DNA of 64,000 nt from DATKDF01 sp963752045 (lineage in GTDB: Bacteria; Acidobacteriota; Vicinamibacteria; Vicinamibacterales; SCN-69-37). The DNA lies in assembly GCA_963752045.1 (NCBI GenBank), contig CAVVWN010000008.1, positions 992,001 through 1,056,000 on the forward strand. Reading direction: 5' to 3'. Under the pieces are notes generated by a model that saw nothing but the letters and a program-made list of their open reading frames with translations, was not told where the DNA came from and did no database searches. A program made the position numbers and the translations under genes. How positions within the stretch are numbered: position 1 is the stretch's first letter; every line of letters begins with the position of its first letter. Below, piece by piece: positions 21,277 through 30,651 of this stretch.

Positions 21277-22206
21277 TCACTGTCGAGCCCTGTCGTACCC
21301 CTCCGCCTGCTCGTGCGCGTGATACGAGCTGCGGACGAGCGGTCCCGACTCGACGTGACCGAATCCGAGGTCGAGTGCCATTCGCTTGATTTCGAGGAAC
21401 TCGTCGGGCGTGTAGTAACGCTCCATCGGGAGATGGGCGGGTGAGGGGCGAAGATACTGGCCAACCGTGAGGATCTGGCAATCGACGCGGCGGAGGTCGT
21501 GGAGCACTTCGCCGATCTCGTCGTGCGTCTCGCCAAGACCGACCATGATGCCGGTCTTTGTCGGAATCTCCGGCGCCCATCGGCGGGCCCGGTCGAGCAG
21601 CTCCAGCGCCCGCGCGTACTTCCCGCCCGGCCGGGCCATCCGGTAGAGGCGGGGCACCGTTTCCGTATTGTGGTTGAGCACGTCGGGCCTTGCCTCGAGC
21701 ACGGTGCGAAGCGCGTCCTCCCGGCCCTGGAAGTCCGGGATGAGCACTTCGACGCGACAGTCCGGTCGGCGCGCCTTGATGGCGCGAATGGTCGCCGCAA
21801 ACGCGCCGGCGCCGAAGTCCGGCAGGTCGTCCCGATCCACCGACGTGACGACCACGTAGGCGAGCGCCATCTGGTCCACCGCCCGGGCCAGGTTCTCCGG
21901 CTCGTCGAGGTCGAGGGGCAGCGGCGCGCCGTGTGTGACGTTGCAGTAGCCGCACGCTCGCGTGCAGACGTCGCCCATGATCATGAACGTCGCCGTGCCG
22001 TGGTGCCAGCATTCGCCGATGTTCGGGCAGTGCGCTTCCTGGCAGACCGTATTGAGCTTCAGGTCGCGCATCAGCTCCCGAAGCCGGAGGTAGTTGGGCG
22101 ACCCTGGCGCCCGCACCTTCAGCCATTCGGGCTTCGGCTCGCGCGCGAGTGCCGCGTCTTTGACACGTCGGCCGCGGATGAACTGCAGTGGGGCGATCCC
22201 GGTCAT
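21277..22206 (-). CDS. lipA: Lipoyl synthase
   Basis: LipA is a radical-SAM enzyme that inserts two sulfurs into protein-bound octanoyl groups to make lipoate, as required by E2 (3123-4481). The 309-aa product has both expected iron-sulfur motifs: the auxiliary cluster Cys55, Cys60 and Cys66 (CQEAHCPNIGEC) and the radical-SAM cluster Cys81, Cys85 and Cys88 (CTRACGYC). The C-terminal RSSYHAHEQ carries the conserved serine that ligates the auxiliary cluster. No lipB is adjacent. The gene lies between heptamer arrays in both spacers. Confidence 0.96.
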   Translation of the reverse strand: MTGIAPLQFIRGRRVKDAALAREPKPEWLKVRAPGSPNYLRLRELMRDLKLNTVCQEAHCPNIGECWHHGTATFMIMGDVCTRACGYCNVTHGAPLPLDLDEPENLARAVDQMALAYVVVTSVDRDDLPDFGAGAFAATIRAIKARRPDCRVEVLIPDFQGREDALRTVLEARPDVLNHNTETVPRLYRMARPGGKYARALELLDRARRWAPEIPTKTGIMVGLGETHDEIGEVLHDLRRVDCQILTVGQYLRPSPAHLPMERYYTPDEFLEIKRMALDLGFGHVESGPLVRSSYHAHEQAEGYDRARQ

Positions 22207-22697
22207 CGTCCCTCAGTATATCGGCCCGTGAATCTGCGATCTGGGATCTGCTACGAAGATGCCACCGTTGAGAACGTGGAGTTCGTGGAGGGCCTCCGGC
22301 GAATACAGGCCGCGGCAGCGCCTGGTCGCCGTGGCCGCGAGCGGCGCTCGGTCGGACCCGACGGGGCCACGGCGACCGGTTGAAGACACGGGGCGGAGGC
22401 GCACCTCCACGGGCTCCACGTCTCCACGGTCCCGCGGCCCTGACGTCCGGTGCCGCCACAGGCGTGTTCGTCGTGTGCGGGCGTCGCGGCACGCGACGTG
22501 GACAACTGGAATCCAAGAGCAGGTGGAATCTGGATATCTGGAATCTGCTGTCCTACGATTAGCCGGTGAGCTGGGGCCCGGCATCCCGGACGTTCGAGCA
22601 CACCGGCACGCGCAGATCGCCAGATGGCCAGACTCCCAGATATCCTGAGATTCCAGATTCCAGATTCCAGATCCCAGATTCCAGATTCGAGGTCTCC
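22207..22697. repeat. Non-coding spacer with degenerate heptamer arrays in both orientations
   Basis: This ~490-bp stretch between lipA and the UPF0173 gene has open frames, but none shows a ribosome site, domain or plausible protein composition. It contains GATCTGGGATCTG at 22229-22242, GAATCTGG-type copies at about 22525-22555, and the complementary heptamers (CAGATTC, CCAGATC) tightly packed at 22650-22690. The inward-facing copies could fold into an imperfect hairpin. GC-rich CTCCACG-type short repeats lie near 22410-22430. Confidence 0.65.
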
Positions 22698-23402
22698 ATG
22701 TCCCTGTCGATCACCTGGCTAGGTCATTCCACATTCCTCCTTGGGCTTCCGGGCGGCCAGCGCGTCATGGTCGATCCGTGGCTGGGCAATCCGACTTGCC
22801 CGGAGCAGTTTGCCAGGCCGGAGGCGGTCCTGCCGCTCGACCTGATTCTCGTGACGCACGGCCATTTCGATCATCTCGGTGACCTTGTTGCTCTCTCGAA
22901 GGCCTCGTCGGCGCCGATCGTGTGCGCCTTCGAGCTCGGCCGGTACATCGAGCAGAAGGGCGTGACCGGGGTTCACGACATGGGCGTTGGAGGCACCCAG
23001 GAGGTCGCCGGTGTGACGGTGACGATGGTGCCGGCTATCCACTCGAGCGGGATCATCGAGGACGACCACGTTCAGTACCTGGGCGTCGCAGCCGGCTACA
23101 TCCTGCGCCAGCATGAGATGCCGACGATCTACATCGCCGGCGATACGGCGCTCTTTGGCGACATGAAGCTCATCGCGGACTTGTACTCGCCCGACATCGC
23201 GTTCCTGCCGATCGGCGATCACTACACGATGGGACCCGACACGGCGGCGATGGCGGCCCGCTGGCTCGGCGTTCGCCAGGTCGTGCCGATGCACTACGGC
23301 ACGTTTCCGGTGCTGCGCGGAACCCCGGCGGAGCTGAAAAAGAACCTGGCCGGGACAGATATCGAAGTGCTGGAGCTGAAGCCGGGACAGACCGCGAATT
23401 AG
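22698..23402 (+). CDS. Metal-dependent hydrolase, UPF0173 (metallo-beta-lactamase fold)
   Basis: The 234-aa product begins MSLSITWLGHSTFLL, as is typical of UPF0173 proteins. It has the metallo-beta-lactamase metal motif THGHFDHLGD (His54, His56, Asp58, His59) and later metal ligands in the contexts PAIHSS, AGDTALF and PMHYGTFP. It is cytosolic because there is no signal peptide. The physiological substrate is unknown for the family. ATG 22698 was chosen for its match to the family N-terminus; the upstream sequence is the heptamer array, so no ribosome site is evident. It converges with the second Asp-box gene across a strong stem-loop. Confidence 0.9.
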   Translation: MSLSITWLGHSTFLLGLPGGQRVMVDPWLGNPTCPEQFARPEAVLPLDLILVTHGHFDHLGDLVALSKASSAPIVCAFELGRYIEQKGVTGVHDMGVGGTQEVAGVTVTMVPAIHSSGIIEDDHVQYLGVAAGYILRQHEMPTIYIAGDTALFGDMKLIADLYSPDIAFLPIGDHYTMGPDTAAMAARWLGVRQVVPMHYGTFPVLRGTPAELKKNLAGTDIEVLELKPGQTAN

Positions 23403-23442
23403 TCCGGACGGTCCCGAGGGCCGGGGACGGCTCGCGGAGGAC

Positions 23443-23489
23443 CCTGGCGCTGGCCTGCATCGCCTTGAGTGATGCAGGCCAGCGTCAGG
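23443..23489. terminator. Bidirectional stem-loop between convergent genes
   Basis: Two 19-base arms (23443-23461 and 23471-23489) are complementary at 18 of 19 positions around a 9-base loop. The element lies between two genes that end toward each other, so it fits a bidirectional terminator, although T runs are absent. Just after it, CCCTGGGA is repeated at about 23519-23536. Confidence 0.65.
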
Positions 23490-23540
23490 CGCGTTGCGCC
23501 GAACGTCGGGACCGGTAGACCCTGGGACCCTGGGACCGGC

Positions 23541-26456
23541 TCATCTCATCCAGATATCCTCGAGCACGCTGAACGTCTCGGAGCCCACCTGCCGGCCGCC
23601 GACCGTGAGCGAGACGCGATAGACACCGGGCTCGGCCGTCGGGCCGCCGAAGCCCCCACGCCCGCCGCCTCCGCCCCGGCCGCCCTGACCTGCCGCGCCT
23701 GCCGGCGGATTGCCTCGCAGATCCCACTGCAGCCGATTGAGTCCCTGCTTGCCGTCCACGTCGATCGTGCGAAGGACTTCGTTCGTCGCGGTGTTGGTGA
23801 TCGTGAGCGTCGCCGATCCAGCCTGCGGGAGGTAGAAGGCGAGCGCCGTGCCGTCGGGGGCCGTTTCGCCGGCCCAGGTCTTGTTGCCAGGCAGGCGAGC
23901 GGCCAACCGGAAGTCGGTCTTCCACTGTACGGCGTCACGCGGGGTGAAGAGCCGCGGCTCGGTCGGCAGCGACGTCATCTGCTGCAACGCCGAGATGTCG
24001 TCCATGACATAGATGCCGTACCCGTGTGAGGCGAGCACGAGGTCGTGGTCGCGCGGGTGGACGACGACTTCATCCACGCGCGTGATCGGCAGGCCGGGCA
24101 TGAACCGGTGCCACGAATCGCCGTCGTCGAGCGTGATGTACAACCCGAATTCGGTCGCGGCGTAGAGCAGCCTCGGATTCACCGGGTCCTGACGGACGCT
24201 GTTCACGTTCCCGACTGCCGGCAGGTTGCCGCTGACCGAGCTCCACGTCTGACCGTAGTCGGTCGTCTTGAACAGGTAGGGCCGGAAGTCGTTCGAGTGG
24301 TGGCCGTCGAGCGACGCGTAGGCCGTTCCCGCGTCGAAGTGCGATGCCTCGAGGCCCGACACCCAGTACTCCCGCGATCCCCCCGGCAGGTTCCGGCTCA
24401 CCTCGGTCCAGTTGTAGCCGGCATCGCGGCTCACCTGGATGTTGCCATCGGCCGTCCCGGCCCAGAGAATGCCGGGGACCACGGCTGATTCGGCAATCTC
24501 GATGATGGTCTTGAATTCGTTCGTCTGCACGCCATCACCCTTCGAGAGGATGCAGTCCTGGCCCGGCCCGGCTCCCCGGCCGCAGCTCGGCAGCGAGTAG
24601 GGCTGCTCGAGCATGGTGCGCTCGGAGACGTCGATGCCCTTGCCGAGCTCGGCCGTCATGCGCCAGGTGGTGCCGCCGTCCGACGAAATGAACAGGCGGT
24701 TGCCGCCATAGAGCAGCGTCTTCGGATTGTGCGGAGAGATGCGGATCGGTGAGTTCCAGTTGTAATTGAACTCGTCAGTGTCCTGTGCGGGAGGCGGCAC
24801 GACGTTGGTCGCCTGGCCGCCGCCGCGTCCCCCGCCGCCACCGCCCCCGCCACGGCCGGCGCCGCCGGTGCCGGCGCGCGGCCGGATGCCGCCTCGCTCG
24901 CCGGTCGAGGCGTCGTACCGGTTCAGGTTGCCGTTCTGCGACTCGGTGTAGAAGACATTCGGGTTGGTCGGATCGATCTGCGTCTGGAAACCGTCACCGC
25001 CGCCGACGCTGATCCAGTGCCAGGTTCGAATGGCGTTGGTCCGCACGTGGCTGGGGCCGCACCATGAGCCGTTGTCCTGGAGCCCCGTGCACACCGTGTA
25101 CGGGCGATCCATGCCGACCGACACGTGATAGGGCAGGGCCACCGCCATGTTGCGAACGGCCTCCCAGGTCTCGCCGCCGTCGTAGCTGATGTCGAGGCCG
25201 CCGTCGTTGCCGTACATCACGTGGTCGCTGTCGTTCGGATCGATCCAGATGGCGTGATTGTCCACGTGACCCATGCCACCCTGAATGCTCTCGAACGTCC
25301 TGCCACCGTCGGTGGACTTCGCCGCGTTGGTTCCGCCGACGTACACGACGTTCTCGTTGTTCGGGTCGACGCGGATCTGGCTGTAGTACATCGGCCGCTG
25401 GTTTTCATTGCTCATGAAGGTCCAGGTTCGGCCCTTGTCGTTCGAGCGCCAGATGCCGCTGCGCGTCGGGTCGGGTGGCGGCGGCTGGCCGCCGCCACGC
25501 CCGCCGCCACCGCGGCCGGCCTGCGGCTGCGGGGCGTCCTGCGCCACCGGCGGCTCGTTGTCCTGAGCCACTTCAATCTGCGCGTACACCACGTTCGGGT
25601 TCGACCGCGACCACGCGAGACCCACGCGGCCCATCGTGCCGCGCGGCAGACCGTTGCCGGAGAGCTTCGTCCACGTGCGTCCGCCGTCAGTCGTCTTGTG
25701 GATGCCACTGCCCGGGCCGCCGCCCACGAACCCCCACCCGCTCCGGCGCCGTTCGTAGGTCGATGCCATCAGCGTGTTGGGATTCGACGGGTCGATGATG
25801 AGGTCGATGGCACCGGTGTCCTGCGTGATGTAGAGCACCTTGTTCCACGTCGCGCCGCCGTCGGTGGTCTTGAAGACACCGCGATCTTCGTTCGAACCGA
25901 ACAGGTGTCCGACGGCGGCCACCCAGACCACGTTCGGATCGGTCGGATGAACGATCACGCGCCCGATCGACTGGGTCTCGCGCAGCCCGATGTGCGTGAA
26001 CGTGGCGCCGCCGTCGGTCGACTTGAACATGCCGACGCCGATCGACGAGCTCTGGCGGTTGTTCGGCTCGCCGGTTCCGACATAGAGGATGTTCGGGTTG
26101 GAAGGCGCCAGCGCAAGGTCGCCAATCGAGTGCGCGTACTCGTCGAAAATGGACGTGAACGTCGTGCCGTTGTTCGTCGTCTTCCAGATGCCGCTCACGG
26201 CGTAGCCGATGTAGTAGGTCGACGTGTTCTTCTCGTCCACCGCCAGATCGTCGATCCGGGCCCCCTGCGCGACGGGGCCAATCGCCCGGAAACGGAAGCC
26301 CTGCAGCAGCGGGTGTTCCGGCTGGTTCATGATGCGCGCGGCCGCCTGGCCGCCGCCCTGACCCTGGGCCACGACGTCCGTCACGAACGGGTAGCCGACA
26401 AGTGCCAGGCCGGCGAGCCACAGGAGCCCTGTTCGGAGTCTCTTCTGGGTCGTCAT
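23541..26456 (-). CDS. Secreted VPS10/sortilin-like Asp-box beta-propeller protein, copy 2
   Basis: The product is 971 aa with a signal peptide (about 1-31, ending near VVAQ). A ribosome site AGAGGAGAA precedes the ATG at 26456. Asp-box repeats run through the first 800 residues (TTNNGTTF, STDGGATF, TTDGGATW, SNDKGRTW, SYDGGETW). It shares whole segments with the protein at 13866-16811, for example RPMYYSQ-[VI]-RVDP and GLQDNGSWCGPS, so the two are paralogues. It too has Gly/Arg-rich tracts (about 320-335, 550-570 and 930-950), but in other places and lengths, as expected for fast-evolving linkers. No enzymatic residue can be named. It is probably exported to the cell surface. Confidence 0.86.
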   Translation of the reverse strand: MTTQKRLRTGLLWLAGLALVGYPFVTDVVAQGQGGGQAAARIMNQPEHPLLQGFRFRAIGPVAQGARIDDLAVDEKNTSTYYIGYAVSGIWKTTNNGTTFTSIFDEYAHSIGDLALAPSNPNILYVGTGEPNNRQSSSIGVGMFKSTDGGATFTHIGLRETQSIGRVIVHPTDPNVVWVAAVGHLFGSNEDRGVFKTTDGGATWNKVLYITQDTGAIDLIIDPSNPNTLMASTYERRRSGWGFVGGGPGSGIHKTTDGGRTWTKLSGNGLPRGTMGRVGLAWSRSNPNVVYAQIEVAQDNEPPVAQDAPQPQAGRGGGGRGGGQPPPPDPTRSGIWRSNDKGRTWTFMSNENQRPMYYSQIRVDPNNENVVYVGGTNAAKSTDGGRTFESIQGGMGHVDNHAIWIDPNDSDHVMYGNDGGLDISYDGGETWEAVRNMAVALPYHVSVGMDRPYTVCTGLQDNGSWCGPSHVRTNAIRTWHWISVGGGDGFQTQIDPTNPNVFYTESQNGNLNRYDASTGERGGIRPRAGTGGAGRGGGGGGGGRGGGQATNVVPPPAQDTDEFNYNWNSPIRISPHNPKTLLYGGNRLFISSDGGTTWRMTAELGKGIDVSERTMLEQPYSLPSCGRGAGPGQDCILSKGDGVQTNEFKTIIEIAESAVVPGILWAGTADGNIQVSRDAGYNWTEVSRNLPGGSREYWVSGLEASHFDAGTAYASLDGHHSNDFRPYLFKTTDYGQTWSSVSGNLPAVGNVNSVRQDPVNPRLLYAATEFGLYITLDDGDSWHRFMPGLPITRVDEVVVHPRDHDLVLASHGYGIYVMDDISALQQMTSLPTEPRLFTPRDAVQWKTDFRLAARLPGNKTWAGETAPDGTALAFYLPQAGSATLTITNTATNEVLRTIDVDGKQGLNRLQWDLRGNPPAGAAGQGGRGGGGGRGGFGGPTAEPGVYRVSLTVGGRQVGSETFSVLEDIWMR

Positions 26457-26522
26457 GAATCTGGTTCTCCTCTGGGTTAGCGCGGGCAGTCACTGCCCGG
26501 GAGCATCGACGATCGCGGGATC

Positions 26523-27326
26523 TTACCGTAACCCCAGGCTGGCGGCCACTGCGTCGACGGTATCGCCAACGGACCTGCCCGACGTGTCGATCGTCAGCGA
26601 GGCCTGGGCGTAGAGGGGATTCCGCCGGGCCACCAGGTCGGCCAGGGCCTTGCGGGCCTGCGGGTGATCGTCCATCGGGCGCCGGTCGCCCTGCCGGATG
26701 ACGCGGTCCCAGCAATCGCCGGCCGTGGCCCGCAGCCACACCGTCCTCGTACGTCGCTCGAGGAGCGCGTAGGTCTCGGCCGAGGCCACCAGACCGCCGC
26801 CGGCGGCCAGTACCATCGACTGACGCGTATCGAGCAGTGCCGTCAGGGCCTCGCGTTCCAGGCGGCGATAGTACTCCTCGCCGTGGAGGCTGAAGATCTC
26901 CCCGAGCGCGAGGCCGGCCATGGCTTCGACCTGCCGGTCGAGCTCGACGAATCTGAGCCGCAGCCTGCGGGCCAGGCGACGGCCGATCGTCGTCTTCCCG
27001 GAACCGCGCAGGCCCAGGAGCGCGATGACGGTCGGTGCATCATCATCTTCTGCGGCGAGCAGGTCGGCGGCCGTCGTGTTGAGCGCCGCGGCCAGCTCTG
27101 CCAGACGACGCACCGAGATGTTGCCCTGACCGGCTTCGACAGCCATCAGAAACCTCAGCGAGAGTCCGCTGCGCCCCGCGAGCGTCCGCAGGGTCAGACC
27201 TTGCTGCTGGCGGAGCCGCCGGGCGCGGCGGCTGAGGGTGGACAGCACGTCAGGTGCGGGGCGGCGAGCGTCGATGACCGTGGCGCCCTCGAGGGCCGCG
27301 GGTCGCTGAGGCGACGAGGCTCTCAT
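26523..27326 (-). CDS. boxR: BoxR/BzdR-type transcriptional regulator (XRE HTH fused to shikimate kinase-like domain)
   Basis: The 267-aa product joins an XRE helix-turn-helix (about residues 30-90; GLTLRTLAGRSGLSLRFL, then GNISVRRLAELAAAL) to a shikimate kinase-like ATPase domain (about 97-265) with P-loop GLRGSGKTT. This architecture defines the BzdR/BoxR family, which represses benzoate genes and releases DNA on binding benzoyl-CoA through the kinase-like domain. The gene diverges from boxC across 91 bp. ATG 27326 is preferred over upstream TTG because a TTGACT-16-TATACT promoter ends only seven bases before it, suggesting a leaderless mRNA. Naming follows domain order plus context. Confidence 0.9.
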   Translation of the reverse strand: MRASSPQRPAALEGATVIDARRPAPDVLSTLSRRARRLRQQQGLTLRTLAGRSGLSLRFLMAVEAGQGNISVRRLAELAAALNTTAADLLAAEDDDAPTVIALLGLRGSGKTTIGRRLARRLRLRFVELDRQVEAMAGLALGEIFSLHGEEYYRRLEREALTALLDTRQSMVLAAGGGLVASAETYALLERRTRTVWLRATAGDCWDRVIRQGDRRPMDDHPQARKALADLVARRNPLYAQASLTIDTSGRSVGDTVDAVAASLGLR

Positions 27327-27417
27327 GTGACGCAGTATAAAGCATGCATCTGCCAAGTCAACGCACTATACTGCCTTGACAGTCCAGCGCGGCCACCGAT
27401 ACGCTCTTGGGACACAT
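27327..27417. promoter_or_regulatory. Divergent boxR/boxC promoters with candidate BoxR operator
   Basis: The minus-strand promoter for boxR has -35 TTGACT (27361-27356), 16 bp and -10 TATACT (27339-27334). The plus-strand promoter for boxC has -35 TTGACA (27376-27381), 18 bp and -10 TACGCT (27400-27405). Between the two -35 boxes lies the near-palindrome GCACTATACTGC (27363-27374). Its half-site recurs inverted as GCAGTATA at 27332-27339 over the boxR -10 box. A protein on these sites could block both promoters. That the protein is BoxR is inference. Confidence 0.7.
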
Positions 27418-29082
<1,665 letters not shown>

Positions 29083-29162
29083 CGGTCCGAGGGTCCGACG
29101 GTCCGAGGGTCCGACGGTCCGAGGGTCCGAGGGTCCGACGGTCCGACGGGCCGAGGGTCCGA
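29083..29162. repeat. Octamer tandem array (C/G)GGTCCGA, ten copies
   Basis: Ten back-to-back copies of the 8-bp unit [C/G]GGTCCGA begin at the base after the boxC stop codon. Only the ninth copy differs inside the unit (CGGGCCGA). The array fills most of the boxC-boxB spacer. A single GTCCGAGGG trace occurs again in the 34236-34292 spacer. Confidence 0.9.
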
Positions 29163-29196
29163 CTGGCAGTGACAGTTTCAGGAGAGGCTTGACACG

Positions 29197-30615
29197 ATGA
29201 TCTCCGCCGAGAAGATCCCGAACAACGTCGATCTGCACCTGAACAAGCGCCTGCAGCGGGCGCTCGAACACTGGCAGCCGGCCTACATCCAGTGGTGGCG
29301 CGACATGGGGCCGCAGGGGTTCCAGCACTACCACCAGGTGTACGTGCGCACGGCCATCAGCGTGGACTCGGCCGGATGGGCGCACTTCGAATACGTGAAG
29401 CTGCCCGAGTACCGATGGGGCATCTTCCTCGCCGATCCGGTCGTGAACCGGACCATCGGCTTCGGTGACTTCTTCGGAAAGCCCGTGTGGCAGGAAGTGC
29501 CCGGCGAGTTCCGGAACCAGCTGCGCCGGCTCATCGTCACGCAGGGTGACACCGAACCGGCGAGCGTCGAGCAGCAGCGATGGCTGGGCCACCGCTGTCC
29601 GAGCCTGTACGACCTGCGCAACCTCTTCCAGGTCAACGTCGAAGAGGGCCGGCACCTCTGGGCGATGGTCTACCTGCTGCATTCCTACTTCGGCCGGGAC
29701 GGCCGGGACGAGGCGGAGGACCTGCTGGCGCGCCAGAGCGGGAATCGCGACAAGCCGCGCATTCTCGAGGCGTTCAACGAGCCGATCGACACCTGGGTCG
29801 ACTTCTTCATGTTCACGATGTTCACCGATCGGGACGGGAAGTCGCAGCTGCTGTCGCTCTCGGAGAGCTCGCTCGATCCGCTCTCCCGGACGACCCGCTT
29901 CATGCTCACCGAGGAAGCGCACCACATGTTCGTCGGCGAAACCGGCGTGGCGCGCATCGTCAAGCGCACGTGCGAACTGATGAAGGAGACCGGCCTGGCA
30001 GAGGATGTCCGGAAGCTCGGTGGAATCGACCTGCCGACGATTCAGAAGTACATCAACCTCTGGTTCTCGCTGAGCCTCGACCTGCACGGCAACGAGATCT
30101 CGACCAATGCGGCCGCCTACTTCTCCAACGGCCTGAAGGGCCGTGCCGAAGAGGCCAAGTGGACGGAGCACAAGGTGTCCGAGGCCAGCTATACGCTGGA
30201 TGTCGTCGAGAACGGCCGGCTCACGAAGCTGGAAGTGCCGATGCGTAATGCGATGAACGAGGTGCTGCGCGACTGGTACGTCGGCGACTGTCAGGCCGGG
30301 GTGGATCGCTGGAACAAGATCTTCGAGCGTTTCGGCATGTCGGATCGGCTGAAACTGCCCGACCGGAAGTTCAACCGGAATATCGGGCAGTTCGCGGGGG
30401 TTCACTTCGACCCGGACGGGCGGATGCTCACCGACGACGAATGGACGCGGCGCCGGCACGAATGGTTGCCGAGCCCGGCCGACAAGCAGTACCTGCTCAG
30501 CATTATGGACAGCCCGATCTATGAGCCCGGCCGGTTTGCCAATTACATCGCACCCCCCACGCGCGGCGTGAAGGGACAGCCGATAGATTTCGAGTACGTC
30601 CGCACGGAGATTTGA
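29197..30615 (+). CDS. boxB: Benzoyl-CoA 2,3-epoxidase, oxygenase subunit
   Basis: BoxB is the diiron oxygenase that, with the reductase BoxA, forms 2,3-epoxybenzoyl-CoA from benzoyl-CoA and O2. At 472 aa it matches the family length. Diiron ligands are visible in EEAHHMFVGE (about residues 239-248), and an upstream Glu-rich helix (EEGRHLWAMVY) supplies the partner ligand motif E-x-x-H. ATG 29197 has AGGAGAGG upstream. No boxA or benzoate-CoA ligase gene is seen in the window, so electrons and substrate must come from elsewhere or from unrecognised partners. Confidence 0.93.
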   Translation: MISAEKIPNNVDLHLNKRLQRALEHWQPAYIQWWRDMGPQGFQHYHQVYVRTAISVDSAGWAHFEYVKLPEYRWGIFLADPVVNRTIGFGDFFGKPVWQEVPGEFRNQLRRLIVTQGDTEPASVEQQRWLGHRCPSLYDLRNLFQVNVEEGRHLWAMVYLLHSYFGRDGRDEAEDLLARQSGNRDKPRILEAFNEPIDTWVDFFMFTMFTDRDGKSQLLSLSESSLDPLSRTTRFMLTEEAHHMFVGETGVARIVKRTCELMKETGLAEDVRKLGGIDLPTIQKYINLWFSLSLDLHGNEISTNAAAYFSNGLKGRAEEAKWTEHKVSEASYTLDVVENGRLTKLEVPMRNAMNEVLRDWYVGDCQAGVDRWNKIFERFGMSDRLKLPDRKFNRNIGQFAGVHFDPDGRMLTDDEWTRRRHEWLPSPADKQYLLSIMDSPIYEPGRFANYIAPPTRGVKGQPIDFEYVRTEI

Positions 30616-30651
30616 CGTGGGCGCGGGTTCGGTCGTGAGGGTGGTGAGCGC

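Noticed and set aside
22251..22601. 116-aa open frame in the lipA-UPF0173 spacer
   Set aside because: Its composition is like shuffled GC-rich DNA, it starts without a ribosome site and includes repeat heptamers.
29083..29162. CRISPR-like repeat array
   Set aside because: The units are 8 bp with no spacers between them and no cas gene is present. It is a simple tandem array.
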